Source: Clostridia bacterium
GTDB lineage: Bacteria > Bacillota > Clostridia > Oscillospirales > Feifaniaceae
Length of the DNA: 36,565 nucleotides
Assembly (NCBI GenBank): GCA_017427525.1
Contig: JAFRSP010000048.1
Coordinates: 1-36,565 of the forward strand
Direction: 5' to 3'
Made by a program: the position numbers and the translations under genes. Of the stretch, positions 17,070 to 25,293 are shown piece by piece. The notes under the pieces were generated by a model. It was not told the origin of the DNA. It worked only from the letters and a program-made list of their open reading frames with translations, and searched no databases. Every line of letters begins with the position of its first letter. The stretch's first letter is position 1.

Positions 17070-18352
17070 TAGACTTCTCCTCCCTCTGTTACAGCCGCAA
17101 GGGCACGGGCTCCGATATCTCTGCGGCAATACTTGTTTGTAAAAGCGGCGTCGTCAGCCGCCCGATAGGCAACGGCAATGGCCTGCGGCAGCGTATCTTC
17201 CACGGCAGTGACGCCGAGCACGCGGCCGCCTGCAGTGAGAAGCTGCCCGTTTTCCAGCTTTGCGCCGGCCACGAAACACTCCACATGGTCGCGCGCCTTG
17301 GGCAGGGTCAGAGTAAAGCCGGTCTCATACCGTGCGGGATAGCCTTCCGAGGCCAGCACCACGCAGCAGGCGCTCTTATCTGAGAAGACCACGGGGGTCT
17401 GATCAAGGGTGCCCTTCACGGTGGCCTCCATAATGTCGAGGAGGTCGCTTTCCAGCAGCGGCAGCACGGCCTGGGTTTCGGGGTCGCCGAAACGACAGTT
17501 GTATTCGATCACGCGGGGGCCCTGTGCCGTCAGCATCAGGCCGAAGTAGAGGCAGCCGGTGAAGGGTCTTCCCTCGGCCGCCATGGCGGCAATGGTGGGG
17601 GCAAAGATGGTCTTCATACAAAGCTCCGCGATCTCCTTTGTGTAGTAGGGATTGGGGGCGATGGCTCCCATGCCGCCGGTGTTGGGGCCTTTATCGCCGT
17701 CCTGTGCCCGCTTGTGATCCATGGCGCTGACCATGGGCACCACCGTCTTGCCGTCGGTGAAAGAGAGCACCGAGACCTCCGGTCCTTCGAGCATCTCTTC
17801 GATCAGGATGCGCGCGCCGCTTTTGCCGAAGATGCGTTCTCCCATCAGGGCGTGCACGGCGGCCTTTGCCTCTTCCAAGGTATAGGCCAGGGTCACGCCC
17901 TTGCCCAGGGCAAGACCGTCGGCCTTGATCACGGTGGGGATGGGCGCGGTTTCCAGATACCGCAGCGCGTCCTCCTCTTTGTCGAAGACCTCGAAGGCAG
18001 CGGTGGGAATGCCGTACTGTTTCATAAGACGCTTGGCAAAGACCTTGCTGCTCTCGATTTCGGCCGCCTTTTTGTCGGGGCCGAAGGCGGGGATGCCGGC
18101 CGCCCGCAGGGCGTCGACCGCGCCGAGGGCCAGCGGATCGTCGGGGGCGACGACTGCGAAGTCGATGCCCTCTTCCTTTGCGAAATCGACCATTTTGCCG
18201 ATCTCCTTCGCACCGATCGGAACCAGCTGCGCATCGGCCGCGATCCCCCCGTTGCCGGGAAGGGCATAGAGCTTTTTCGCGCGGGGGCTCTGCTTGAGCT
18301 TTTTGACGATGGCGTGCTCCCGTCCGCCGCCGCCGATCACCAGTATCTTCAT
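17069..18352 (-). CDS. purD: phosphoribosylamine-glycine ligase
   Basis: A 427-residue ATP-grasp enzyme making GAR from phosphoribosylamine, glycine and ATP. The N terminus has VIGGGGREHAI, the lid and ATP loop are VIKADGLALGKGV at about 140-152, and DKGPNTGGMGA and EYNCRFGDPETQ are the remaining signatures. Length is standard. It ends one base into purL (TAATG), and starts 63 bases behind the AICAR transformylase gene with GAGG just upstream. Confidence 0.97.
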   Translation of the reverse strand: MKILVIGGGGREHAIVKKLKQSPRAKKLYALPGNGGIAADAQLVPIGAKEIGKMVDFAKEEGIDFAVVAPDDPLALGAVDALRAAGIPAFGPDKKAAEIESSKVFAKRLMKQYGIPTAAFEVFDKEEDALRYLETAPIPTVIKADGLALGKGVTLAYTLEEAKAAVHALMGERIFGKSGARILIEEMLEGPEVSVLSFTDGKTVVPMVSAMDHKRAQDGDKGPNTGGMGAIAPNPYYTKEIAELCMKTIFAPTIAAMAAEGRPFTGCLYFGLMLTAQGPRVIEYNCRFGDPETQAVLPLLESDLLDIMEATVKGTLDQTPVVFSDKSACCVVLASEGYPARYETGFTLTLPKARDHVECFVAGAKLENGQLLTAGGRVLGVTAVEDTLPQAIAVAYRAADDAAFTNKYCRRDIGARALAAVTEGGEV

Positions 18353-18415
18353 GAAGCACCTCGTTTTACGTCGTTGTCGCAGGGATCCGAAAAGAGGATT
18401 GCAAGAGGAAAAGCA

Positions 18416-19600
18416 TCAATGGTGGAAGAGCCGCATGCCGGTGAAGGCCATGGCGATTCCGTATTTGTCGCAGCATTCGATCACGGCGTCGTCGCGCACC
18501 GAGCCGCCGGGCTCCGCGATGTAGGACACGCCCGAGAGGTGGGCGCGCTCGATATTGTCCGAGAAGGGGAAGAAGGCGTCGCTCCCGAGGGCCACGCCGG
18601 TGACGGCGTCGAGGCAGGCGCGCTTGTCCTCTTCGGTGAGCGGCGCGGGACGGGTGGTGAAATACTGCTGCCACACGCCTTCGGCGCAGACGTCCTCTTC
18701 GGTCTTGTTGATGTAGCGGTCGATCACGTTGTCGCGCTCGGCGCGGCCCAGCGTGTCGAGGAAGGGAAGGGAGAGCACCTTGTCGCTCTGGCGCAGGAAC
18801 CAGGCGTCGGCCTTGGTTCCGGCGAGGCGGGTGCAGTGGATGCGGGACTGCTGCCCCGCGCCGACGCCGATGGCCTGTCCGTCATAGGCGAAGCAGACCG
18901 AGTTGGACTGGGTGTATTTCAGCGTGATGAGGGAAACGATCAGGTCGCGCTTTGCCTCCTCGGGGAGGGTCTTGACCTTGGTGGGCATGTTGGCGAAGAG
19001 CGACTCGTTGATTTCGAAGTTGTTGTGTCCCTGCTCGAAGGTGATGCCGAAGACCTGCTTGCGCTCGAGCTCGGCAGGACGGTAGGAGGGATCGATGCGC
19101 ACCACGTTGTAGGCGCCGTTCTTTTTGGTTTTGAGCAGGGCCAAAGCCTCGTCGGTATATCCGGGGGCGATCACGCCGTCGGAGACCTCACGCTTGATGA
19201 GCTTTGCCGTGGTGAGATCGCAGACCTCGGAAAGGGCCACCCAGTCGCCGAAAGAGCTCATGCGGTCGGTGCCGCGGGCACGCGCGTAGGCGCAGGCCAG
19301 GGGCGAATCGTCGAGACCCTTCACAGTGTCGACAAAGAAGGCCTTTTTCTGGCGGTCTGAAAGGGGCAGGCCGAGGGCGGCCGAGGTGGGGCTGACATGC
19401 TTGAAGGAGGCGGCGGCGGGCAGGCCGAGGGCAGCCTTGAGCTCGCTGACCAGCTGCCAGCTGTTGAAGGCGTCGAGGAAATTGATAAAGCCGGGTCGGC
19501 CGCACAGCACCTCAATGGGGAGATCGCTCCCGTCCTCCATGAAGATGCGGGCGGGCTTCTGGTTGGGGTTGCAGCCGTATTTCAAGGCAAATTCTTTCAT
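18416..19600 (-). CDS. stand-alone AICAR transformylase
   Basis: A 394-residue protein homologous only to the C-terminal AICAR formyltransferase part of PurH; the N-terminal IMP cyclohydrolase (MGS-like) domain is absent. The catalytic Lys-His pair is at 67-68 in SFKHVSPTSAALG, and the NSVCFAYDGQAIGVGAGQQSR and GSDAFFPFSDNIERA motifs that build the active site and dimer are present. It transfers formyl from 10-formyl-THF to AICAR to give FAICAR. The next gene upstream, 15 bases away, encodes a PurO-type cyclohydrolase, so the two final steps are split across two proteins. A start within a bifunctional frame was looked for and is not there. Confidence 0.95.
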   Translation of the reverse strand: MKEFALKYGCNPNQKPARIFMEDGSDLPIEVLCGRPGFINFLDAFNSWQLVSELKAALGLPAAASFKHVSPTSAALGLPLSDRQKKAFFVDTVKGLDDSPLACAYARARGTDRMSSFGDWVALSEVCDLTTAKLIKREVSDGVIAPGYTDEALALLKTKKNGAYNVVRIDPSYRPAELERKQVFGITFEQGHNNFEINESLFANMPTKVKTLPEEAKRDLIVSLITLKYTQSNSVCFAYDGQAIGVGAGQQSRIHCTRLAGTKADAWFLRQSDKVLSLPFLDTLGRAERDNVIDRYINKTEEDVCAEGVWQQYFTTRPAPLTEEDKRACLDAVTGVALGSDAFFPFSDNIERAHLSGVSYIAEPGGSVRDDAVIECCDKYGIAMAFTGMRLFHH

Positions 19601-19615
19601 AACCTGTTTGCTCCC

Positions 19616-20326
19616 TTATTGATTTTTGTTGAGGATGCGCTGGGCGGTCTTCCCTGTGGCAAGTTCGGTGAAGCGCACGAAGAGCGAGATCTTGTTGTCG
19701 GGGTTGAGGTTGTCCCAAACGAGGGAGGTGAAGGCGTCGAGATCATCCAGCAGAGTAACCCGCTCGGGCTCTCCGACAAAGGAAGGGATGGGGGCGCCGT
19801 CGCATACATAGGTGTGCAGGAAGTGGCCCACACCGGCAACGGGGGCATATTCAAAGGTCTGCCGCAGACAGGCCGAGCCCTCGGGGTCGGCGCTCTTGAG
19901 GATGTTCAGACGATAGCTGCCGTCGGACGAGAGCAGGCCCGAGATCCTGGGGGTCCAGTTGGGGCCGTCGGGCTCGAAGCAGCGGGTGCGCAGCGCCTCT
20001 TCAAAGGTGCGGCCCTGCTCGAGATAATCGCGGATGGTGTCGGTCTGGTCTCCGTTGGTGACGATCAGGCTGCGGCCCAGCTCCCGCACCGGATGGTAAA
20101 TGATAAGGCTGGGGTCGGCCATCTTGGAGGGGTCGAAGGCTTCGGTGCGGATGCCGTCGCTTTCCTCGAGGAAAACGCGGTTGCGGCTGTTGACGCTGCG
20201 TCCCATGATGAAGTAGGCGGCGACCGAGCAGGCGCCGTTGGGCGTCAGCCCCAGGATGATGCCGCGGCCGGGATAGGTGTTGGAGCGCAGCAGCTCCGAA
20301 AGCGCAAGGGTTTCATAGACGTTCAT
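19616..20326 (-). CDS. purO: IMP cyclohydrolase, PurO type
   Basis: A 236-residue protein of the archaeal-type IMP cyclohydrolase family, which closes FAICAR to IMP. Recognisable parts are the N-terminal YPGRGIILGLTPNG, the FIMGRSVNSRNRVF stretch, and PNWTPRISGLL near the middle. It is followed 15 bases on by the stand-alone transformylase, which would otherwise lack a partner. The ATG at 20326 overlaps the purN stop as ATGA, with AAGGAGAGGG upstream; the longer frame to 20398 lies inside purN. This family is best known from methanogens but also occurs in some Clostridia. Confidence 0.88.
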   Translation of the reverse strand: MNVYETLALSELLRSNTYPGRGIILGLTPNGACSVAAYFIMGRSVNSRNRVFLEESDGIRTEAFDPSKMADPSLIIYHPVRELGRSLIVTNGDQTDTIRDYLEQGRTFEEALRTRCFEPDGPNWTPRISGLLSSDGSYRLNILKSADPEGSACLRQTFEYAPVAGVGHFLHTYVCDGAPIPSFVGEPERVTLLDDLDAFTSLVWDNLNPDNKISLFVRFTELATGKTAQRILNKNQ

Positions 20327-20964
20327 AGCGATGCCCTCTCCTTTTCTCTCATGATTTTTTCGCTCATCAGCTCGGCGGCACGGGGCAGCAGGATCCATTC
20401 GGCCTGCTCCATCACGCGGCGCTGCAGGAGCTCGGGGGTGTCCCCCTCTTCCACCGCAACGGCGCGCTGCAGCAGGATCTCGCCGCCGTCGGGGATTTCG
20501 TTGACCAGGTGCACCGTGGCCCCCGTGACCTTCACGCCGCGGGCCAGCGCCGCTTCGTGGACCGCAAGGCCGTAGAAGCCCTTTCCGCCGAAGGCCGGCA
20601 GCAGCGAGGGGTGCACGTTGAGGATGCGGTCCTCATAGTCCGCAATAAACTCTGCGCTCAGGATGCAAAGGAAGCCCGCCAGCACGACGAGGTCGATCCT
20701 GTGCCGGAGGAGCTCCTCCTTCAAAAGGCGCTCAAAGGTTTCGGCCTTGCGGCCCTTGCGGGCCACCACAACGGCCTCAACGCCGGCGCGGCGCGCCCGC
20801 TCCAAGGCATAGGCGTCGTCTCTGCTTGCGATCACCACCGTGATCTCGCCGTGGGGCAGCTCGCCGCGGGCCTGCGCGTCGAGCAGGGCCTGCAGATTGG
20901 TGCCGCCGCCCGAGACCAAAACGGCGATCCGGGTCTTTTCCGAAGAGGATGCGGCACGGCTCAC
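20323..20964 (-). CDS. purN: GAR transformylase (10-formyl-THF dependent)
   Basis: A 213-residue PurN that formylates GAR with 10-formyl-THF. LVSGGGTNLQALLDA near the N terminus binds the phosphate. The catalytic Asn116, His118 (NVHPSLLPAF) and Asp159 (IPDGGEIL) are intact. The start is a GTG that overlaps the purM stop as GTGA, and the stop overlaps purO as ATGA, so translation is coupled at both ends. No ATG lies near; the ATG-initiated frame at 21015 is well inside purM. Confidence 0.93.
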   Translation of the reverse strand: MSRAASSSEKTRIAVLVSGGGTNLQALLDAQARGELPHGEITVVIASRDDAYALERARRAGVEAVVVARKGRKAETFERLLKEELLRHRIDLVVLAGFLCILSAEFIADYEDRILNVHPSLLPAFGGKGFYGLAVHEAALARGVKVTGATVHLVNEIPDGGEILLQRAVAVEEGDTPELLQRRVMEQAEWILLPRAAELMSEKIMREKERASL

Positions 20965-21998
20965 AGCACCACGCTCCCCTCTCCCGCGCGGATCTCTCCG
21001 AGCACGTAGGCGCAAACGCCCTGCTGCTTCAGGACGGAAAGAGCATGGTCGGCCTCCTCCTTCGACACGACGACCGTCATGCCGACCCCCATGTTGAAGG
21101 TGTTGAACATGTCGCGCTCGGGGATGTTTCCCGCCTCCTGGATCAGGTCGAAGACGGGCGGGGTGATCACGGCCTTCCGGTCGATAAAGGCCGAAACGGT
21201 CTTTGGCAGTCCCCGCGGGATATTTTCATAGAAGCCGCCGCCCGTGATGTGGCACACGCTCTTGACGGCGACCGCCTCAAAGAGGGCGAGGATCGGCTTG
21301 ACATAGATTTTGGTAGGGGTGAGCAGCGCCTCTCCCAGCGAGAGGCCGGAGAGCCGCTCCTGCGGAGCCGTCAGGTCGCAGTGTTCCACGTCGAGAACCC
21401 TGCGCACCAACGAGAAACCGTTGGAGTGCAGGCCACTCGAGGGCAGCGCAAGCAGGACATCGCCCGGGCGGATACTCTCCTTGTCGGGAAGACGGGTCTC
21501 GTCGGCAAGGCCCACGGCAAAGCCGGCAAGGTCGTATTCCTCTTCCGGGTAAAAGCCGGGCATTTCGGCCGTTTCACCGCCGATCAGGGCGGCGCCGGCC
21601 TGTACGCAGCCCTCTGCAACGCCCTTGACGATCTCGGCGATGCGCTCGGGACGGTTTTTGCCGCAGGCGATATAGTCGAGGAAGAAAAGGGGCTTGGCGC
21701 CGCAGCAGACGATATCGTTGACACACATGGCCACGCAGTCGATGCCGACTGTATCGTGCCGGTCGGTCAGAAAGGCGAGCTTGAGCTTGGTGCCGACCCC
21801 GTCGGTCCCGCTGACCAGTACCGGCTTTTGGACGCCGGAGAGATCAGGGCGGAACAGGCCGCCGAAGCCCCCGACGTCTGAGGCGACGCCGTCGGTGACG
21901 GTGCGGGCAACGTGCTGCTTCATGAGCTCCACCGCACGGTAGCCGGCGGTGATATCCACGCCGGCGGCGGCGTAACTGTCAGACCTCGAATTGTTCAT
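20961..21998 (-). CDS. purM: AIR synthetase (FGAM cyclo-ligase)
   Basis: A 345-residue ATP-dependent ligase closing FGAM to AIR. SGTDGVGTKLKLAF, ALIGGETAEMPGFY, PSSGLHSNGFSLVR and HITGGGFYENIPR are the family motifs, in order. Length is standard. It starts six bases after purF ends, and its stop overlaps the purN GTG. Confidence 0.97.
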   Translation of the reverse strand: MNNSRSDSYAAAGVDITAGYRAVELMKQHVARTVTDGVASDVGGFGGLFRPDLSGVQKPVLVSGTDGVGTKLKLAFLTDRHDTVGIDCVAMCVNDIVCCGAKPLFFLDYIACGKNRPERIAEIVKGVAEGCVQAGAALIGGETAEMPGFYPEEEYDLAGFAVGLADETRLPDKESIRPGDVLLALPSSGLHSNGFSLVRRVLDVEHCDLTAPQERLSGLSLGEALLTPTKIYVKPILALFEAVAVKSVCHITGGGFYENIPRGLPKTVSAFIDRKAVITPPVFDLIQEAGNIPERDMFNTFNMGVGMTVVVSKEEADHALSVLKQQGVCAYVLGEIRAGEGSVVL

Positions 21999-22004
21999 GA
22001 GAGA

Positions 22005-23426
22005 TTAGTCCTTTCCGCTCCAGCAATAGGTGCAAAGGCTGGTCTCCGGCAGGCCGATGGCCTCGACCAGACGGGGGAGAGACTGGAATTCCAGGGTGGC
22101 GAAACGCAGCTTTGCGCAGATGCTGGAGCACATGGCGCGGCCGCGCTCGGAAGAGCCGTCGGCATATTCGTCGAGATGAGAGAGTCCCTCCTTGCCCTCG
22201 AGCTCCTCGATGGTGCGCCGCGTGATGAGCTCCAGATCCGAGGTGTTTCGGGTGAAGTTTAAGTATTTGCAGGCATACATCACGGGAGGGCAGGCCGAGC
22301 GCATGTGCAGCTCCTTGGCGCCGTTTTCATAGAGGAAATTGACCGTTTCACGCAGCTGGGTGCCGCGCACGATGCTGTCGTCCACAAAGAGCAGGCGGCG
22401 GTCTTCGATCAGCTGGCGCACCGGCACCAGCTTCATCTTGGCCACGCGGTTGCGCACAGAGGGAGAGCCCGGCATGAAGCTGCGCGGCCAGGTGGGGGTG
22501 TATTTCACAAAGGGGCGGGCGTAGGGGATGCCGCTTTCGTTGGCAAAGCCGATGGCGTGCGCCACGCCGGAATCCGGCACGCCGCACACATAGTCGAGAT
22601 CCGGCAGGGTGCCCCGCTGCCGCTCGTCTTTGGCCAGCAGCGAGCCGTTGATGTTGCGCATGACCTCCACGCTTTTCCCTTCATAGCAGGAGCCGGGATA
22701 GCCGTAGTAGCTCCACAGAAAAGAGCAGATACGCATTTGCTCGAGCGGAGGCGAGAGCTGCTCTACCCCTTCGGCCGTGACGCGTACGACTTCGCCGGGG
22801 CCGAGCTCGCGCAGGTCGCTGTAGCCCAGCTTCTGATAGGCGAAGGACTCGAAGGAAACGCAGATGCCGTCGTTGTCGCTTCCCAGCAGCACGGGCAGGC
22901 GGCCCAGCCGGTCGCGGGCGGCGATCAGCCCGTCGCGTTCGGTGAGGATCAGGATGGAGCAGGTTCCCTCGATCACGCTCTGCGCATGGCGGATGCCGTT
23001 TTCAAAGGAGTCTTCACAGTCGATGAGGGCGGCCACCAGCTCGGTGGTGTTGATGCGTCCTCCGGTCATGGCGTCGAAATGCGCGCCCTGCGCCAGAAGG
23101 CGCTTTGCCAGCACCTCGAGATTGTTGATGATGCCGACGGTGGTGATGGCATACACGCCGAGATGCGAATGGATGAGCATCGGCTGCGGATCGGTGTCGC
23201 TGATGCAGCCGATGCAGGCGTTGCCCTTCATCTCGGAGAGGATCCCCTCGAATTTGGTGCGAAACGGGGTGTTTTCAATATTGTGGATTGAACGCTGAAA
23301 CCCGATCTCGGGCGAGATGCAGGCCATACCGCCCCGCCGAATCCCGAGATGGGTGTGGTAGTCGGTTCCGAAAAAAACGTCGAGAACGATGTCGCGCCGC
23401 GAGATGGCGCCGAAAAATCCGCCCAT
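22005..23426 (-). CDS. purF: PurF-like amidophosphoribosyltransferase lacking the N-terminal cysteine
   Basis: A 473-residue enzyme for the first committed step, PRPP to phosphoribosylamine. The PRPP loop LFVDDSIVRGT (346-356) is intact. Cys234, Cys386, Cys465 and Cys468 match in spacing the four [4Fe-4S] ligands of B. subtilis PurF. The protein starts MGGFFGAIS, where active glutaminases begin MCGVFG, so the nucleophilic cysteine exposed after Met removal is missing. The glutaminase half also diverges at other usual sites (GTDYHTHLGIRRGG for LQHRGQES; TVGIINN for the HNGNL motif). Ammonia rather than glutamine may be the donor, or another subunit may help. GGAGG lies eight bases before the ATG. 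Similar proteins are known in Clostridia and Bacteroides. Confidence 0.9.
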   Translation of the reverse strand: MGGFFGAISRRDIVLDVFFGTDYHTHLGIRRGGMACISPEIGFQRSIHNIENTPFRTKFEGILSEMKGNACIGCISDTDPQPMLIHSHLGVYAITTVGIINNLEVLAKRLLAQGAHFDAMTGGRINTTELVAALIDCEDSFENGIRHAQSVIEGTCSILILTERDGLIAARDRLGRLPVLLGSDNDGICVSFESFAYQKLGYSDLRELGPGEVVRVTAEGVEQLSPPLEQMRICSFLWSYYGYPGSCYEGKSVEVMRNINGSLLAKDERQRGTLPDLDYVCGVPDSGVAHAIGFANESGIPYARPFVKYTPTWPRSFMPGSPSVRNRVAKMKLVPVRQLIEDRRLLFVDDSIVRGTQLRETVNFLYENGAKELHMRSACPPVMYACKYLNFTRNTSDLELITRRTIEELEGKEGLSHLDEYADGSSERGRAMCSSICAKLRFATLEFQSLPRLVEAIGLPETSLCTYCWSGKD

Positions 23427-23528
23427 GGTCAAGGCCTCCGCAATCCGGCCGGAAAAAGGAGGGCGCAGCGGCGCGCCGAGGGAGAGACCGGCCTGTGTTC
23501 AAGGGAAAAAGCGTCCCACGCTCCCGCC

Positions 23529-24206
23529 TTAAGCGAAGAAGAGCTCCGAAAGAGCCATGGGCTCGATGTAAACGCCATCCTTGTAAACGCGCATATTGCC
23601 AGAGGCGATTTCGTCGATCAGAATGACCTCGTCGCCGCTGTAGCCGAACTCGAACTTGATGTCGTAGAGCTCAAGCCCTTTCTTGGCCAACTCGTCGGCC
23701 ACGATGGCGGTAATCTTCTGGGTCATCTCCCGAATGGTGTCGTACTGTGCGCCGGTCATGATGCCGAGGGCCTCGAGTCCGTCGCGGGTGACCAGCGGAT
23801 CGCCGCGGTCATCGTCCTTGAAGGTGGTTTCCACATAGGCAGGCAGCGGCGCGCCCTCTTCGATATAGTCTCCGTAGCGGCGGAAGAAGCTGCCGACGGC
23901 ACGGTGACGGCAGATGACCTCAAGGCCCTTGCCGAACACGCGCGCAGGGAGCACCTCCATGGTGGCGTCTTCCGTGTTCGCGCTCACATAGTGGGTCTTG
24001 ATGCCGGCCTCTTTCAGCTTTTCGAAAAAGAAAACGGACATGCGCAGGTTGATCGCTCCCACACCGGCGATGCTCAGGCCGACTGTGTTGGCGCCGGGGT
24101 CGAACACGCCATCGGTTCCGGTGACGTCGTCCTTGAATTTGAGCAGGTAGTTTCCGTTGTCCAGTGCGTAAACATTTTTGGTCTTTCCGGTGTAAACGAG
24201 TTTCAT
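23529..24206 (-). CDS. purC: SAICAR synthetase
   Basis: A 225-residue ATP-dependent ligase coupling CAIR with aspartate. The N terminus [28 protein letters not shown] at about 100-113, KFEFGY and [14 protein letters not shown] are recognisable; length is standard. The ATG at 24206 has AGGAGG nine bases upstream, and the longer frame to 24527 is antisense to nothing else but overlaps purE. A gap of 115 bases separates it from purE, and 102 from purF. Confidence 0.95.
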   Translation of the reverse strand: MKLVYTGKTKNVYALDNGNYLLKFKDDVTGTDGVFDPGANTVGLSIAGVGAINLRMSVFFFEKLKEAGIKTHYVSANTEDATMEVLPARVFGKGLEVICRHRAVGSFFRRYGDYIEEGAPLPAYVETTFKDDDRGDPLVTRDGLEALGIMTGAQYDTIREMTQKITAIVADELAKKGLELYDIKFEFGYSGDEVILIDEIASGNMRVYKDGVYIEPMALSELFFA

Positions 24207-24321
24207 GCGCTTTATCCTCCTGAATGTAATAGATTTCAAAGGATTGCAGAGAAAAGCCAGACCGCCGAAGGGCGGAAAAGCAGGCGGAGAAAGAGAAAAG
24301 ACGCGCAAACGGCAGAGCAGC

Positions 24322-24813
24322 TTAGGAGAGACGCTCCTGCAGGGCGCGGTCTTTTTCCAGAACCCGCTCGGTCTCGGCGCGGCGGCGCTCCGCCAGGCGG
24401 CGGGCCAGTCCCTCGTCCGAGAGGGCCAAAATCTGAGCAGAAAGCAAAGCGGCATTGACGGCTCCATCGATCGCCACAGTGGCCACGGGGATTCCCGCGG
24501 GCATTTGCACCGTGGAGAGGAGCGCATCCATGCCGTCCAGCACAGAGGATTTGATTGGAACGCCGATCACAGGCAAGATGGTTTGTGCGGCAAGTGAGCC
24601 GGCGAGGTGCGCGGCCTTGCCGGCGGCCGCAATGATCACGCCGAATCCGCGTGAAGCGGCCTGCTGCGCAAAAGCGCGCGCCTGGTCAGGCGTGCGGTGA
24701 GCGGAATAGATATGGGATTCAAAGGGGATCTCCAGCTCCTTTAAGGTGTCGAGCGCCTTCTGCACCACGGCAAGATCGCTGTCGCTCCCCAGGATCACGG
24801 CAACCTTTTGCAT
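24322..24813 (-). CDS. purE: PurE-type AIR carboxylase/mutase
   Basis: A 163-residue Pur[15 protein letters not shown] at the N terminus, SAHRTPDQA and [15 protein letters not shown] line the active site and are followed by [24 protein letters not shown]. The sequence resembles the bacterial class I enzyme, which converts N5-CAIR and needs PurK; no purK gene is in the operon or window. AGGAGG lies ~10 bases before the ATG. It is the first gene of the operon and is directly preceded by the ZTP riboswitch and terminator. Confidence 0.95.
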   Translation of the reverse strand: MQKVAVILGSDSDLAVVQKALDTLKELEIPFESHIYSAHRTPDQARAFAQQAASRGFGVIIAAAGKAAHLAGSLAAQTILPVIGVPIKSSVLDGMDALLSTVQMPAGIPVATVAIDGAVNAALLSAQILALSDEGLARRLAERRRAETERVLEKDRALQERLS

Positions 24814-24943
24814 CTTCGAGCTTCCTCCTTTCCGGCGGACAGACAAACGGTCCGACGCATCATCGGCAAAAACGGGCGCCGCGCCGTAGCCGGTTGGCCG
24901 CAGGCGCGGGAAGAGAAAAACAGGCGGGACGCTGCCAAACCCG

Positions 24944-24991
24944 ACAAAAGGAAAAGGCAGTTCTGCCTTGTATTAAACAATCAGAACTGCC
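24944..24991 (-). terminator. riboswitch-controlled terminator ahead of purE
   Basis: On the minus strand GGCAGTTCTG (24991-24982) pairs perfectly with CAGAACTGCC (24965-24956), then TTTTCCTTTTGTC follows. The left arm begins within the aptamer's CTGGGCA, so ligand binding and terminator formation are mutually exclusive. Confidence 0.88.
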
Positions 24992-25072
24992 CAGACGGTC
25001 GGCAAACATCCAGTTTCTTGCTCCCATGTGGGTCATTCCACTTGTTTCATCCGTCAGTCACAAAAAACCCTG
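24985..25072 (-). promoter_or_regulatory. ZTP riboswitch (pfl motif)
   Basis: Read on the minus strand, GTGACTGACGG, then a GTGG...CCAC hairpin, TGGGAGCA and finally GCCGACCGTCTGGGCA follow the ZTP aptamer consensus in order. The consensus GGCGG/CCGCC helix appears here as GACGG (25055-25051) with CCGTC (24998-24994), a compensatory change that keeps the pairing. ZTP-type switches sense AICAR ribotides (ZMP/ZTP), which pile up when 10-formyl-THF is short, and turn on purine and one-carbon genes. Here binding should block the terminator at 24944-24991 and open the 11-gene operon. Recognition is by eye, not by model search. Confidence 0.9.
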
Positions 25073-25093
25073 ATTCACATTCTTTCTAAAAAT

Positions 25094-25122
25094 AGTATAT
25101 CGGGTAAACTTCTTGCAGTCAA
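25094..25122 (-). promoter_or_regulatory. promoter of the purine operon
   Basis: Minus strand TTGACT (25122-25117), 17 bases, TATACT (25099-25094). Transcription starts at about 25087, just ahead of the riboswitch. I see no PurR-type operator. Between here and the HD gene (25123-25293) nothing coding is evident. Confidence 0.85.
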
Positions 25123-25293
25123 GGGGTTGGAAGGGCGCTTGCGGATTTTCTGCAAAGTGCCTAATTTCAAGAGGAGTTGCCGGAGGTGAAATGGTGGATT
25201 TATCGGGCGGAAAGGGGCTTTTCCTGCCACGCGGAAAGGAGCTTCGCTGTAATAGCCCGCCCCCGCGCGAAGAGGACGGCGAAGGGAGAGTCG

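Noticed and set aside
11895..17072. A 1725-codon plus-strand open frame antisense to purL, folD and glyA
   Set aside because: It lies opposite well-conserved genes, its translation is His/Gly/Ala-rich without domains, and long antisense frames are expected from the codon bias of GC-rich genes.
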